From contig NZ_JAABLQ010000001.1 in assembly GCF_009915765.1 (NCBI RefSeq), forward strand, positions 1,116,001 to 1,180,000: a DNA stretch of 64,000 nt, written 5' to 3'. Under the pieces are notes generated by a model. The model had not been told where the DNA came from. It was given only the letters and a program-made list of their open reading frames with translations, and did not search any database. This document shows, piece by piece, positions 17,265-26,182 of this stretch (its first letter is position 1; every line of letters begins with the position of its first letter). Origin of the DNA: Pannonibacter sp. XCT-53. Its GTDB lineage: Bacteria > Pseudomonadota > Alphaproteobacteria > Rhizobiales > Stappiaceae. The position numbers were made by a program, and so were the translations under genes.

Positions 17265-18157
17265 GCGCGCGACCGCACAAGCGCCTCGGCGGATCGACCT
17301 TGCGCGCGCGGCTGATGCTGCTGGCGGTTTGTGCCATTCTTCTGGCACCTGCGCGCGCGCTGGCGCATGACTATCTCCATGGCGACCTGCAGGTGATCCA
17401 TCCTGCCATCCCGGCCCTGGCTGCGCCGGGCGGGCCCTGGCCGGTGCACATGGTGATCGCGAACGATGGCGCAGTCGCCGACCGGCTGTTGGCGATCGAG
17501 ACCGAGTTCGGACCCGTGCGGTTGCGCCGTCCCAACGCCACTGGTGGCAGCGATGCGCTTGCCTGGCTGGCGCTGCCGCCGGGCGAAACTGTCGTGCTGA
17601 CAACAGGCGAAACGGAGGGATGGATCGCCGAGGTGCCGCGTGCGCTGATCGTGGGGGAACAGGTGTCGGGAACGCTGGTCTTCGAGCGGGCCGGGCGGCT
17701 GCCAATGGTCTTCCTGATCGACCCGGCGCCCGAGACGGCTGCGCTGCCTGTCGCGATCGCCCGGGAGGATGCGGGCGCGCCCGACGCCGGTACGCAGCGC
17801 GACCCGGGGGAAGATATCGTTGCCATAGCGGCGGCGCTGTCGCGGGCGACCTCCGGTGACGCGCGGGCCGTCGCCCCCGTGGTGCTGCAGGGCGACGTGG
17901 CGCTGGCGGGCTTCCGCACGGGCGAGGCAACCGCGCTCGCCTTCCTGCGCTTTGTCCCCGACGCAGGTTGGCACGTGGTGCTGTGGTCGAACGACAGCCT
18001 GCTGCTGCCGGCGAGCCTCATCGGGCTCGGGGTCTCGCGGCCGGCGGCAGAACGGCTCATCAGCGAGGCGAGGGCTCGCATTGACGCCGCAGGAGGCGCC
18101 TTTGCCGCCGCGCTTGGCCGCTTCCCCGGCACGGCCTATCCGTCGACCCCTGACTGA
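17261..18157 (+). CDS. PCuAC-like periplasmic protein with C-terminal copper-uptake-associated domain
   Basis: A 298-residue secreted protein. After a signal peptide ending ARALA the mature start HDYLHGDLQVIHPAIPA matches PCuAC (DUF461) copper chaperones. However, the usual His and Met ligands further on are not seen: the segments that should carry them read VRLRRPN and TTGETEGWIAEV. The second half (about 190-290, IVAIAAALS to RIDAAGG) resembles the domain of copper-uptake-system-associated proteins. GTG start, overlapping mbnH by 4 bp. It probably serves the same copper pathway, but with altered or lost copper binding in the first domain. Confidence 0.75.
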   Translation: MSARPHKRLGGSTLRARLMLLAVCAILLAPARALAHDYLHGDLQVIHPAIPALAAPGGPWPVHMVIANDGAVADRLLAIETEFGPVRLRRPNATGGSDALAWLALPPGETVVLTTGETEGWIAEVPRALIVGEQVSGTLVFERAGRLPMVFLIDPAPETAALPVAIAREDAGAPDAGTQRDPGEDIVAIAAALSRATSGDARAVAPVVLQGDVALAGFRTGEATALAFLRFVPDAGWHVVLWSNDSLLLPASLIGLGVSRPAAERLISEARARIDAAGGAFAAALGRFPGTAYPSTPD

Positions 18158-18281
18158 TCCTCGCCGGCGGCTGCAAGCAGGAAACTGCTTTCAATTCCGT
18201 TGACCGGCGCGACCCTGGTCGCCTGTTGGCGGTGCGGGCCCGTCGGGAGACCAAGGGGGGCGCGGCGCAGTCCGGCCCGTG

Positions 18282-18590
18282 TCAGCCGGTCGTCAGGAAA
18301 TCGGCCATCTCGACGTTGAAATAGGTCTTGGTGCGCGGGCCGGTCAGGATCGGGTCGATCCGGCGGACGCACTCGCGGTAATGCTCGGTCTTGCGGTGGT
18401 CGTCGAGCGCTTCGGCCGATGTGAAAACCTCGTAGATGACGAACCGGGTCTCGTCGTCCGGGTCGCGCAGCACATCGAAGCGCAGGTTGCCGGGTTCCTT
18501 GCGGGTGCCTTCATAATTGATGCGGAAAGCGTCGATGAATTCCTCGACATGGCCGGGCTTGACGTTGATGGAGACCATCTGGATGAGCAT
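18282..18590 (-). CDS. lsrG: Phospho-AI-2 isomerase LsrG (antibiotic-biosynthesis-monooxygenase fold)
   Basis: A 102-residue ABM-fold protein: MLIQMVSINVKPGHVEEFIDAF, then FDVLRDPDDETRFVIYEVF and HRKTEHYRECVRRI with the conserved histidines. LsrG processes phosphorylated autoinducer-2 in the cytoplasm. The ATG at 18590 matches the family start; the longer open frame upstream is not conserved. It lies 144 bp after lsrK on the same strand. No lsrF thiolase follows; the next gene is convergent. Confidence 0.88.
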   Translation of the reverse strand: MLIQMVSINVKPGHVEEFIDAFRINYEGTRKEPGNLRFDVLRDPDDETRFVIYEVFTSAEALDDHRKTEHYRECVRRIDPILTGPRTKTYFNVEMADFLTTG

Positions 18591-18734
18591 GACGGGGTTC
18601 CCTTTTGGGTTGGTGGGGTGTCGGGGGAGAACTGGCGGCCGCCCGGACGGGGCGCCGGCCATGTCGGTCGGACCCTTGCGTCCGGCTGCAGGCGGGCGAC
18701 GACCGGTCGGAACGGGGCGGCTGCCAGCGTCGGG

Positions 18735-20297
18735 TCAGAGACCGGGGGCCTTCCACATCGGCGTGGTGATGCCGTCGTCGACGAGCTGGCGCTGCAGGGC
18801 ATAGGCCCGGGCCCAGCGCTCTCCGGCCTCGTCGTAGATGGCCTTGTGGGCGAGGTTGGGCTCGAAATGCCGGTCCCAGCGCACCCAGTGGGTGGCTGCA
18901 TCGGCAAAGTCGCGGTGGAGCCCGATGCCGATGGCGGCGGCGGCGCCGCAGCCCAGCGCGGTTGCCTCCTTCACCACCGGCGTGACAACGGGAAGGCCCG
19001 TGGCGTCCGACAGGATCTGCGACCAGTGGGCGGATTTGGAAGCGCCGGCGGCGAAGATGATCCTGTCCGGCGTGCGGCCGGTGAGGGTGAAGATCGACGA
19101 GAGATTGCGCGCGGCGACGATGGCGGCATTTTCCTGCAGGGCACGGAAGATGGCGGCCTTGCCGGACTTGGCCGGGTCGATTGACAGGTTCAGGAGCGAC
19201 GGGGCCGCGTGATACCAGGCGCCGTAGCGCATCACGTCGGAGAAGACGGGAATGATGCCATGGGCGCCGACGGGCACATGGGCCGACTGCTCTTCAAGCA
19301 GGCGGTAGGCGTCGCCATCCGGTCCGGCTGCGGCCACTTCCTCGGCGCCGAAACTGTCGCGGAACCAGCGCATGACGAGGCCGACGAAGAAGCTGATCGC
19401 TTCGGCCTGGTTGAGGCCGGTGACGACATGGGGATTGATGCGCAGGTTCATGGCGCTGTCGGAGACCGACGGGGCGACGTTGACGACCTGCTGCCAGAAG
19501 GTGCCGCCGAGGACGGCGCAATCGCCCTCCCTCACGACACCGATGGCGGCCGAGCCGATCTGGCAATCGCCGCCGCCCATGACGACGGGCGTGCCGGGCA
19601 GAAGCCCGGTCTCGGCTGCCGCGTTGGCCGTGACCTCGCCGATGCGGGTGCCGGGTTCGACGGTGGGCGGGAAGATGTCCGTGCGCAGCCCTGCGCGGGC
19701 CGCAGCTTCCGGCAGCCAGTCGCGCGTGGCAAGGCTGTGGAGGCCGGTGGTGCCGGCGTTCGAGGGATCGCTGGCGATGACGCCGGAGAGGCGCGCGAGG
19801 ATCCAGTCGGACAGCATGCTGATGCGGTCGATCCGCTCATAGACATCCGGCAGGTGCCGTTTCAGCCAGAGGAGCCGGGGCAGGGCGCCGAGCGCGAAGG
19901 TCTGGCCGGTCTGGCGGTAGAGATCCTGTTCGAGGCCCGGGACGTCGCGCTTCAGGTCGGTCACTTCGGCATTGGCGCGGCTGTCGACATTGGCGCAGGC
20001 CCAGATTTCCCGGCCCGAGCGGTCATAGGCGACGATTGCCTCGCGCATGCTGGTGGCGCTGACGCTGCGGATGTCCGCCGGTGCGATCCCGGCGGACGCG
20101 ATGGCCTTGCGGATTGCCTGGGCCAGGGTCTGCCAGTTGGCCTCGACGTCGAAGTCCATGGAGCCGGGAAACCGGGGATCGGTCCGGTGCCACCATTCCT
20201 GCTGGGCGCTGGCGATCTGGTGGCCGGCCTCGTCGAAGATGACGGCGCGGCCACTGCCCGTGCCAGCGTCAAGGGCGAGCAGATAGGTCTTTGCCAT
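18735..20297 (-). CDS. lsrK: Autoinducer-2 kinase
   Basis: A 520-residue FGGY-family sugar kinase that phosphorylates imported autoinducer-2 in the cytoplasm. Visible motifs are LLALDAGTGSGRAVIFDEAG at the N terminus, WWHRTDPRFPGSMDFD, SVSATSMREAIVAYD, and FAAGASKSAHWSQILSD in the ATP-binding half. Length equals that of known LsrK. It starts 6 bp after the lsrR stop, so regulator and kinase are co-transcribed, opposite to the transporter genes. Confidence 0.94.
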   Translation of the reverse strand: MAKTYLLALDAGTGSGRAVIFDEAGHQIASAQQEWWHRTDPRFPGSMDFDVEANWQTLAQAIRKAIASAGIAPADIRSVSATSMREAIVAYDRSGREIWACANVDSRANAEVTDLKRDVPGLEQDLYRQTGQTFALGALPRLLWLKRHLPDVYERIDRISMLSDWILARLSGVIASDPSNAGTTGLHSLATRDWLPEAAARAGLRTDIFPPTVEPGTRIGEVTANAAAETGLLPGTPVVMGGGDCQIGSAAIGVVREGDCAVLGGTFWQQVVNVAPSVSDSAMNLRINPHVVTGLNQAEAISFFVGLVMRWFRDSFGAEEVAAAGPDGDAYRLLEEQSAHVPVGAHGIIPVFSDVMRYGAWYHAAPSLLNLSIDPAKSGKAAIFRALQENAAIVAARNLSSIFTLTGRTPDRIIFAAGASKSAHWSQILSDATGLPVVTPVVKEATALGCGAAAAIGIGLHRDFADAATHWVRWDRHFEPNLAHKAIYDEAGERWARAYALQRQLVDDGITTPMWKAPGL

Positions 20298-20303
20298 GAT
20301 GTC

Positions 20304-21257
20304 TCAGTCCCTGACGTCCAGAAGTGCGGTGGCCGTGGTCTCGTCGGTGATCAGGATGCCGATGAACTTCCCACGCAGGGCGGAATGGATTGCCTGGACC
20401 TTGCTCAGGCCGCCGGCGGCCGCGACCACCTTCTCGGCCTTGGACAGGCTTGCGAGTTTCACGCCGATGACCCGGTCATGCAGCGGCAGGTCCAGCACCT
20501 CGCCGCGCTCGTTGTAGAACTGGCAGAGGATGTCGCCGACCGCGCCCTTGCGGCGCAGCGGCACAACGTCGTCCGGGCTGATGTAGCCGGCGCGCACCAC
20601 GGTGGACCCGGGGGACAGTTCGCCAATGCCGACAAGCTGGAAAGAGGCGTTCAGCGCCATGTCGAGGAGATTGGCGACAGCCGGTTCCGACGACAGGTTC
20701 GCGGCAACACCGGGATCGCGCACCACGAGCGGGGCCGGGACGAGGTGAACGCTGCGGCCCCAGTTGGCGGTCCGCATGCCCTCGACATAGGTGCTGACGC
20801 CGCCGGTGAGGCTGACCAGCCCGATGTGCTTCTCGTTGGCCAGATGCCCGAGCCGCTGGATGGTGTTGCTGACGGTCGCGCCCCAGCCGACGGCCAGAAG
20901 GTCATCCTGCTTCAGCCGCTGCATGAGGAACTGCGCCGCAGCCTGGCCGAGGCGGTCGCTCGGATCCTCTTCCGGCAGGCGGGGGACGACATAGGCCTCG
21001 AGCAGGCCATAGCGGTCCTTGATCTCGCGCTCGAGGGTCAGGCAGCCCTGATAGCGCGAGTTGATGCGCACCTGGATGATGCCGGACCGGCGGCCGCTGT
21101 CGAGAAGCCGGGAGACCTTGATGCGCGACATGTTGAGCCGCTCGCCGATCTCGTTCTGGGTCAGGCCGTCATTGTAATAGTACCAGGCGATGCGGGTGAG
21201 GGTTTCCTCATCGGCATCGGCATAGCTCCAGTCGGTGTTGCCTGCATCCGTGCTCAT
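20304..21257 (-). CDS. lsrR: SorC-family transcriptional regulator LsrR
   Basis: A 317-residue regulator: an N-terminal helix-turn-helix (IAWYYYNDGLTQNEIGERLNMSRIKVSRLLD split over residues 24-54) and a sugar-binding domain with LAVGWGATVSNTIQRL and VLTAAGGLSKVQAI-type blocks. LsrR represses the lsr operon until phospho-AI-2 binds. It is divergent from lsrA across about 235 bp that hold repeated candidate operators. The ATG at 21257 is clear. Confidence 0.93.
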   Translation of the reverse strand: MSTDAGNTDWSYADADEETLTRIAWYYYNDGLTQNEIGERLNMSRIKVSRLLDSGRRSGIIQVRINSRYQGCLTLEREIKDRYGLLEAYVVPRLPEEDPSDRLGQAAAQFLMQRLKQDDLLAVGWGATVSNTIQRLGHLANEKHIGLVSLTGGVSTYVEGMRTANWGRSVHLVPAPLVVRDPGVAANLSSEPAVANLLDMALNASFQLVGIGELSPGSTVVRAGYISPDDVVPLRRKGAVGDILCQFYNERGEVLDLPLHDRVIGVKLASLSKAEKVVAAAGGLSKVQAIHSALRGKFIGILITDETTATALLDVRD

Positions 21258-21278
21258 GGCGGGTTCCTCAAGCGGACA

Positions 21279-21310
21279 TTGAACATATGAGTATCAAAGA
21301 AACATTTGAT
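21279..21310. promoter_or_regulatory. Candidate LsrR operator near lsrR
   Basis: An imperfect palindrome TTGAACATATGAGTATCAA (21279-21297) is followed at once by ACATTTGAT (21302-21310). The latter octamer ACATTTGA recurs beside lsrA. The position, just upstream of the lsrR start, fits autorepression. The assignment rests on repetition and place only. Confidence 0.4.
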
Positions 21311-21470
21311 CCGTCAACGGAGGGGCGGATGAAAAAATCATGACAGCTTGCGCGCTGACTGAAATGGCTTGAATCCGGCAATTTGAAGGAATTTTATGCC
21401 GCAGTGCGGCATGGCCCTCGCGTTGAGCATGTTGACGAGGCTGTCTTCATGTGATCATTTCATCCGCGTC

Positions 21471-21485
21471 TGATACATTTGAACA
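21471..21485. promoter_or_regulatory. Candidate LsrR operator near lsrA
   Basis: TGATACATTTGAACA lies 8 bp before the lsrA start. It shares ACATTTGA with the site beside lsrR and has the same TTGAACA half as the palindrome there. Occupation here would block ribosome and polymerase access to lsrA, as expected for an LsrR target. Confidence 0.4.
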
Positions 21486-21493
21486 GGTGCGGA

Positions 21494-22996
21494 ATGACTG
21501 CGATGCCTGCGGCCGGGAGGGCTGCCAAGCTCACGGACATCTGGAAATCCTACGGTCCCGTTCCGGTGCTGAAAGGGGTCTCGCTGTCGCTTGAGCCCGG
21601 CGAGGTGCATGCGCTTCTGGGAGGGAACGGTGCGGGCAAGTCGAGCCTGATGAAGATCATGGCCGGGCTCATTGCCGCCAATTCCGGCGCGGTGGAGATC
21701 AACGGCCGGGCGCTGGCCCATGCCTCGCCTGCTGCCGCACAAGAGCTCGGCCTCTACCTGGTGCCGCAGGAAGCGCATATCCTGCCCAACCAGACCGTGC
21801 TGGAGAATGTCTGCCTCGGGCTGGCCGCCTCGCCGCGCAAGCTGCGGCCGCAGGTGATGGCGCTTGTGGCGGAACTCTCGGTTTCCCTCGACCTTGATGC
21901 CCAGGCGGCCACGCTTGAAATCGCCGAGCGGCAGATCGTGGAGATCCTGCGCGGGCTTCTGCGCCAGGCACGGGTGCTGATTCTCGACGAGCCCACGTCG
22001 GCGCTGACACCGTTCGAGGTGAAGGCGCTGTTTGCCTGCTTGCGCAAGCTGCAGGGGCAGGGCGTCGGCATCTTCTTCATTTCGCACAAGCTGCGCGAGA
22101 TCCGCGACATCTGCGGCACGATCAGCGTGCTGCGCGATGGTGTCATTGTGCTCTCCGGCGCGCTGGACGGGTTCAGCGACGCGGAAATCATCGAGGCGAT
22201 GAGCCGGGTGCAGTCCGGTGACGAGGGGCTTCGTGCGCCGGCCACCCGGGCAAGAGGTCTCGCCGGACCGGCGAAGCTGCAGATCGAGCGTCTGGGCGGG
22301 GAGGGGTTCCGCGACATCAGCCTGGAGGTCCGGGCGGGCGAGATCCTCGGGCTCGCCGGCGTCGTCGGCGCCGGTCGGACGGAACTCGCCGAAACGGTTT
22401 TCGGCTTGCGGCCGCAGTCGTCCGGGTCCGTGCGTCTTGACGGCGAGGAGCTGACCGGCCGCTCGCCGCGCCGCTGTGTCGACCGGGGGCTGGTCTATCT
22501 GCCGGAGGACCGGCAGCAGCATGGCCTGTTCCTCGAGGCACCGCTTTACTGGAATGCCTCGTCCTATCTCGTGCACCGGCTGCCGTTCTTCCTGCGGCCG
22601 GGCGCCGAACGCAAGGCCTTCGACGGTTTCCGCGACCGGCTCGGCATCAAGTGCACCGGCCCCGGCCAGGAGGCGCGCCGGCTTTCGGGCGGCAACCAGC
22701 AGAAGGTGCTGCTGGCCAAGTGCCTCACCGTCAATCCGAAGGTGCTCATCCTCGACGAGCCGACGCGCGGCGTCGATGTGGCGGCCCGCAACGACATTTA
22801 CCGGCTGATCCAGTCGCTGGCCGAAACCGGTGTTGCGGTCCTGCTCATCTCTTCGGACTTCGACGAGATCGTGCAGCTCTCGGACCGGGTGCATGTCATG
22901 GCCTTCGGCCGTTCCTCGGGCGAACTGACGCAGACCCTGTCCGTCGACGCGATCGCCCATCTCGCCTTTGGCTCTGCGGAGGCCCATCATGCTTGA
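21494..22996 (+). CDS. lsrA: Autoinducer-2 ABC transporter ATP-binding protein
   Basis: A 500-residue double ATPase of the sugar-importer type. The first domain has Walker A GGNGAGKSS and Walker B VLILDEPTSALTP. The second has the degenerate P-loop region LAGVVGAGRTELAE, the signature LSGGNQQKVLLAKCL, and VLILDEPTRGVDVAARNDI. It energises import of AI-2 through LsrC and LsrD. The ATG at 21494 is preferred over TTG 21479. The stop overlaps lsrC by 8 bp. Confidence 0.93.
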   Translation: MTAMPAAGRAAKLTDIWKSYGPVPVLKGVSLSLEPGEVHALLGGNGAGKSSLMKIMAGLIAANSGAVEINGRALAHASPAAAQELGLYLVPQEAHILPNQTVLENVCLGLAASPRKLRPQVMALVAELSVSLDLDAQAATLEIAERQIVEILRGLLRQARVLILDEPTSALTPFEVKALFACLRKLQGQGVGIFFISHKLREIRDICGTISVLRDGVIVLSGALDGFSDAEIIEAMSRVQSGDEGLRAPATRARGLAGPAKLQIERLGGEGFRDISLEVRAGEILGLAGVVGAGRTELAETVFGLRPQSSGSVRLDGEELTGRSPRRCVDRGLVYLPEDRQQHGLFLEAPLYWNASSYLVHRLPFFLRPGAERKAFDGFRDRLGIKCTGPGQEARRLSGGNQQKVLLAKCLTVNPKVLILDEPTRGVDVAARNDIYRLIQSLAETGVAVLLISSDFDEIVQLSDRVHVMAFGRSSGELTQTLSVDAIAHLAFGSAEAHHA

Positions 22997-24077
22997 CCAG
23001 CTGGCGCGAAACCGCGTCGCCACCCTGCTTGCCATCCTGGCTGGCCTCTTCCTTGTGATCGGGATCGCGTCGCCGGACTATCTCTCGGCCACGACCTTCT
23101 CGCTCATCCTGTCCAGCAGCCTCGTGCTTCTGCTCGTCTCGATCGGCACGATGGTCGTGATCCTGACGCGCAACATCGACGTCTCGACCGGATCGATCCT
23201 CGGCCTCAGCGCGGCGGTGCTGGGCCTGTCGCTGGATGCGGGCGTGGCGCTGCCTGTCGCCATCGTGCTGTGCATTGCGACCGGCGTGCTTGCCGGCGCG
23301 TTCAACGGGTTCCTCGTTGCCATTCTCGGCATTCCCTCCATTGTCGCGACGCTCGGCACGCTCGGGCTGTTCCGCGGCCTGATGCTGGTCCTGACCGGCG
23401 GCAAGTGGATCGAGGACCTGCCGCAGGGGCTGAAGCTGCTGGCGGCCGATCTCGGCTTCGGGTTTTCGGTCGCAGGGCTCTGCGTGCTCGCCGTAGCAGT
23501 AGCCGCCTGGGGGTTCCTGACCTTCACCCGGTTCGGACGCTATTTCTATGCGGTCGGCGACAATCAGGCTGCCGCGCATCACCTTGGCGTGCCCGTGCGG
23601 CTGGTGCAGTTCCTGTCCTTTGTGGTTGCGGGAGCCTGTGCGGCGCTGGCGGGACTGGTGTTTGCGGCGCAGATCGGCTTCATCCCGAACCAGGCCGGCA
23701 ATGGCATCGAGCTGAAGGCCATCGCGGTCAATGTGCTCGGCGGCGTCAGCCTTCTGGGGGGAACCGGGTCCGTCGTCGGTGTCTTTGCTGCGGTGATCTT
23801 CATCACCTCCATCGACAGCGCCCTCGTCTTCCTGAAGATCCCGGCCTACTGGAACGACTTCATCGCCGGTGCGCTGCTTCTCAGCGTGCTCCTGCTCGAT
23901 GGCCGCATCCGCATGGTGATCGACCGGCGGATCCGCGCCCGCCGCTACGCCGTCCCTGAAAGGCATCCGGTTCACGCGCAGTCGTCGGCCCAGTCTTCGG
24001 CCCAGTCTTCGGCCCAGTCTTCGGCCCAGTCGTTGGCCCAGTCCGGGGTCGATATGGTCGCGGAGGCACGGCCATGA
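22989..24077 (+). CDS. lsrC: Autoinducer-2 ABC transporter permease LsrC with repetitive tail
   Basis: A 362-residue inner-membrane permease with about ten hydrophobic segments; family blocks are [37 protein letters not shown] and [18 protein letters not shown]. The C-terminal cytoplasmic tail is unusual: six four-residue units (AQSS four times, AQSL, AQSG) encoded by a 12-bp tandem repeat. The start lies inside the end of lsrA, and the stop overlaps lsrD in ATGA, so all transporter genes are translationally coupled. Confidence 0.93.
   Translation: MLDQLARNRVATLLAILAGLFLVIGIASPDYLSATTFSLILSSSLVLLLVSIGTMVVILTRNIDVSTGSILGLSAAVLGLSLDAGVALPVAIVLCIATGVLAGAFNGFLVAILGIPSIVATLGTLGLFRGLMLVLTGGKWIEDLPQGLKLLAADLGFGFSVAGLCVLAVAVAAWGFLTFTRFGRYFYAVGDNQAAAHHLGVPVRLVQFLSFVVAGACAALAGLVFAAQIGFIPNQAGNGIELKAIAVNVLGGVSLLGGTGSVVGVFAAVIFITSIDSALVFLKIPAYWNDFIAGALLLSVLLLDGRIRMVIDRRIRARRYAVPERHPVHAQSSAQSSAQSSAQSSAQSLAQSGVDMVAEARP
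23976..24047 (+). repeat. 12-bp tandem repeat inside lsrC (six units)
   Basis: Six consecutive 12-bp units of the form GCCCAGTCTTCG encode the AQSS-type repeats. Units two to four are identical, and the first and last two differ by one to a few bases. Near-identity at the DNA level suggests recent copying, and length changes by whole units would keep the frame. Confidence 0.95.
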
Positions 24078-25072
24078 AGAAGCTCGTCTTCCGCTGGGAA
24101 ACCGCGCTGCTTGCCATGCTGGTGCTCGAGCTTGCCGTCTTCGGCCTGATCAACCCGCGCTTCCTCAATCCGCCCAACCTTATCTATGGCACGTCCGACT
24201 TCGTGCAGATCGGCATCGTCGCGCTGCCGCTGACGCTGGTGATCATCGCCGGCGGGATCGACGTGTCCTTTGCCTCGGTGATCGGGCTGGCGGCGATTGT
24301 CTTCGGTGTTGCCAATTTCTTCGGCGTGCCGCTGCCGCTTGCCATTGGCCTGGCGCTTGGGGTTGGCGCGCTCTGCGGCGCCTTCAACGCCGCCATCATC
24401 CACCTGTCGAAGATCCAGCCGCTCGTCGTGACGCTCGGCAGTCTCTACCTGTTCCAGGGCACCGCGACCGTTGTGTCGGGCCTGGTTGGCGCTGGCGGCT
24501 ACGAGGGCATCGGCAACTTCCCCGAGGCCTTCAACGCCTTCGGCTATGCCGAGGTCGCCGGTCTTCCGGCCTCGCTGGTCCTGTTTCTGGGGCTGGCCGG
24601 TCTCCTGATCCTGCTGCTGCATTTCACAAGGTTCGGCCGTTCGGTGTTCCTGTGCGGACAGTCGGACAAGGCGGCCCGCTTTGCCGGCATCGCGGTGACC
24701 CGGGTGCAGAGCCTGACCTATGTGGCAATCGGTGCCTGCGCGGCCGTCGCGGGGCTGGTGATGTCGGCCTATTTCGGCTCGGCCCGCGTTGATCTCGGCG
24801 CACAGACGCTGCTGCCTGCGGTCACGGCGGCCGTGCTCGGCGGGGCATCCATCTACGGCGGGCGCGGCTCGATCATCGGCACGCTGCTCGCAACCTTCGT
24901 CATTGGCTACTTCCAGCAGGGACTGCAGGCCATTGGCGTTCCAAGCCAGATTTCCAGCGCACTTTCGGGAGGGTTGCTGGTCATGGCGGTCGCACTGCGC
25001 CACGCAAGCACAGTGCTGACCGATGTCATTGCCGTCGCCAGGCAGAGCAAGGCCCGGCTGGCGGTCAAATAA
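24074..25072 (+). CDS. lsrD: Autoinducer-2 ABC transporter permease LsrD
   Basis: A 332-residue polytopic permease that pairs with LsrC. Family blocks include [59 protein letters not shown] and [20 protein letters not shown]. The ATG overlaps the lsrC stop by 4 bp. It is followed 14 bp later by lsrB. Confidence 0.93.
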   Translation: MKKLVFRWETALLAMLVLELAVFGLINPRFLNPPNLIYGTSDFVQIGIVALPLTLVIIAGGIDVSFASVIGLAAIVFGVANFFGVPLPLAIGLALGVGALCGAFNAAIIHLSKIQPLVVTLGSLYLFQGTATVVSGLVGAGGYEGIGNFPEAFNAFGYAEVAGLPASLVLFLGLAGLLILLLHFTRFGRSVFLCGQSDKAARFAGIAVTRVQSLTYVAIGACAAVAGLVMSAYFGSARVDLGAQTLLPAVTAAVLGGASIYGGRGSIIGTLLATFVIGYFQQGLQAIGVPSQISSALSGGLLVMAVALRHASTVLTDVIAVARQSKARLAVK

Positions 25073-25086
25073 GGAGGAGGAATACC

Positions 25087-26118
25087 ATGCGCACACGAGT
25101 TCTGAGCCTTGGCACGATGGCGGCCACGCTTCTGGCCAGCACCATGCTGATTGCCGGCGCGGCGAAGGCCGACAGCCAGATCGCCTTCATTCCGAAGCTG
25201 GTCGGCGTCGGCTTCTTTACCTCCGGCGGCGCCGGCGCGGTGAAGGCAGGGGAGGAGATCGGCACCAAGGTGACCTATGACGGCCCGACCGAGCCGAGCG
25301 TGTCCGGCCAGGTGCAGTTCATCAACAATTACGTCAACCAGGGCTACAAGGCGCTGATCGTGTCGTCGGTCTCGCCGGACGGCCTGTGCCCGGCGCTGAA
25401 GCGGGCCATGGACCGCGGCGTGCTGGTGATGACCTGGGACAGCGACGTGAACCCGGAATGCCGCAGCTACTACATCAACCAGGGCACGCCGGACCAGCTG
25501 GGCGGCCTCCTGGTCGACATGGCGGCAGAAGGCGTGACCAAGGAGAAGGCCAAGGTCGCCTTCTTCTATTCCAGCCCGACGGTGACCGACCAGAACGCCT
25601 GGGCGGAAGCGGCCAAGGCCAAGATCGCCAAGGAGCATCCGGGCTGGGAAATCGTCACGACGCAGTATGGCTACAATGACGCGCAGAAGTCGCTGCAGAC
25701 GGCCGAGAGCATCCTGCAGGCCTATCCGGACCTTGACGCGATCATCGCGCCGGACGCCAACGCCCTGCCGGCGGCAGCCCAGGCCGCGGAAAACCTGAAG
25801 CGCGCCGAGGGCGTCACCATCGTCGGCTTCTCGACGCCGAACGTCATGCGCCCCTACATCGAACGCGGCACGATCCAGCGCTTCGGCCTGTGGGACGTGA
25901 CCCAGCAGGGCAAGATCTCGGTCTATGTCGCCGATCACGTTCTCAAGAACGGGCCGATGAAGGTGGGCGACAAGCTGGACATTCCGGGCGTCGGCACGGT
26001 CGAGGTCTCTGCCAACAAGGTGCAGGGCTACGACTACGAGGCGGATGGCAACGGCATCATCCTGCTGCCGGAGCGCACCGTGTTCACCAAGGACAACATC
26101 GACAAGTTCGACTTCTGA
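25087..26118 (+). CDS. lsrB: Autoinducer-2 periplasmic binding protein
   Basis: A 343-residue secreted binding protein (signal to about AAKA). Residues known to hold the cyclic AI-2 ligand in LsrB are present in context: Lys in [12 protein letters not shown], Asp in [10 protein letters not shown], the Asp-Gln pair in PTVTDQNAW, and Pro/Ala in [13 protein letters not shown]. This makes real AI-2 binding likely rather than another sugar. It has a strong AAGGAGGAGG ribosome site, fitting the high level needed for a binding protein. A terminator-like hairpin follows. Confidence 0.95.
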   Translation: MRTRVLSLGTMAATLLASTMLIAGAAKADSQIAFIPKLVGVGFFTSGGAGAVKAGEEIGTKVTYDGPTEPSVSGQVQFINNYVNQGYKALIVSSVSPDGLCPALKRAMDRGVLVMTWDSDVNPECRSYYINQGTPDQLGGLLVDMAAEGVTKEKAKVAFFYSSPTVTDQNAWAEAAKAKIAKEHPGWEIVTTQYGYNDAQKSLQTAESILQAYPDLDAIIAPDANALPAAAQAAENLKRAEGVTIVGFSTPNVMRPYIERGTIQRFGLWDVTQQGKISVYVADHVLKNGPMKVGDKLDIPGVGTVEVSANKVQGYDYEADGNGIILLPERTVFTKDNIDKFDF

Positions 26119-26130
26119 TCACCCTTCCTG

Positions 26131-26160
26131 CGGCAGGCGGCGCGCGCTGCCTGCCGTTTT
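26131..26160 (+). terminator. Hairpin with short T tract after lsrB
   Basis: CGGCAGGC (26131-26138) pairs with GCCTGCCG (26149-26156), followed by TTTT and a T-rich stretch. It lies between lsrB and the aldolase gene, so it could end most lsr transcripts or let part of them through to the aldolase. Confidence 0.6.
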
Positions 26161-26182
26161 CTGTTTGCACTGGGACATGCCG

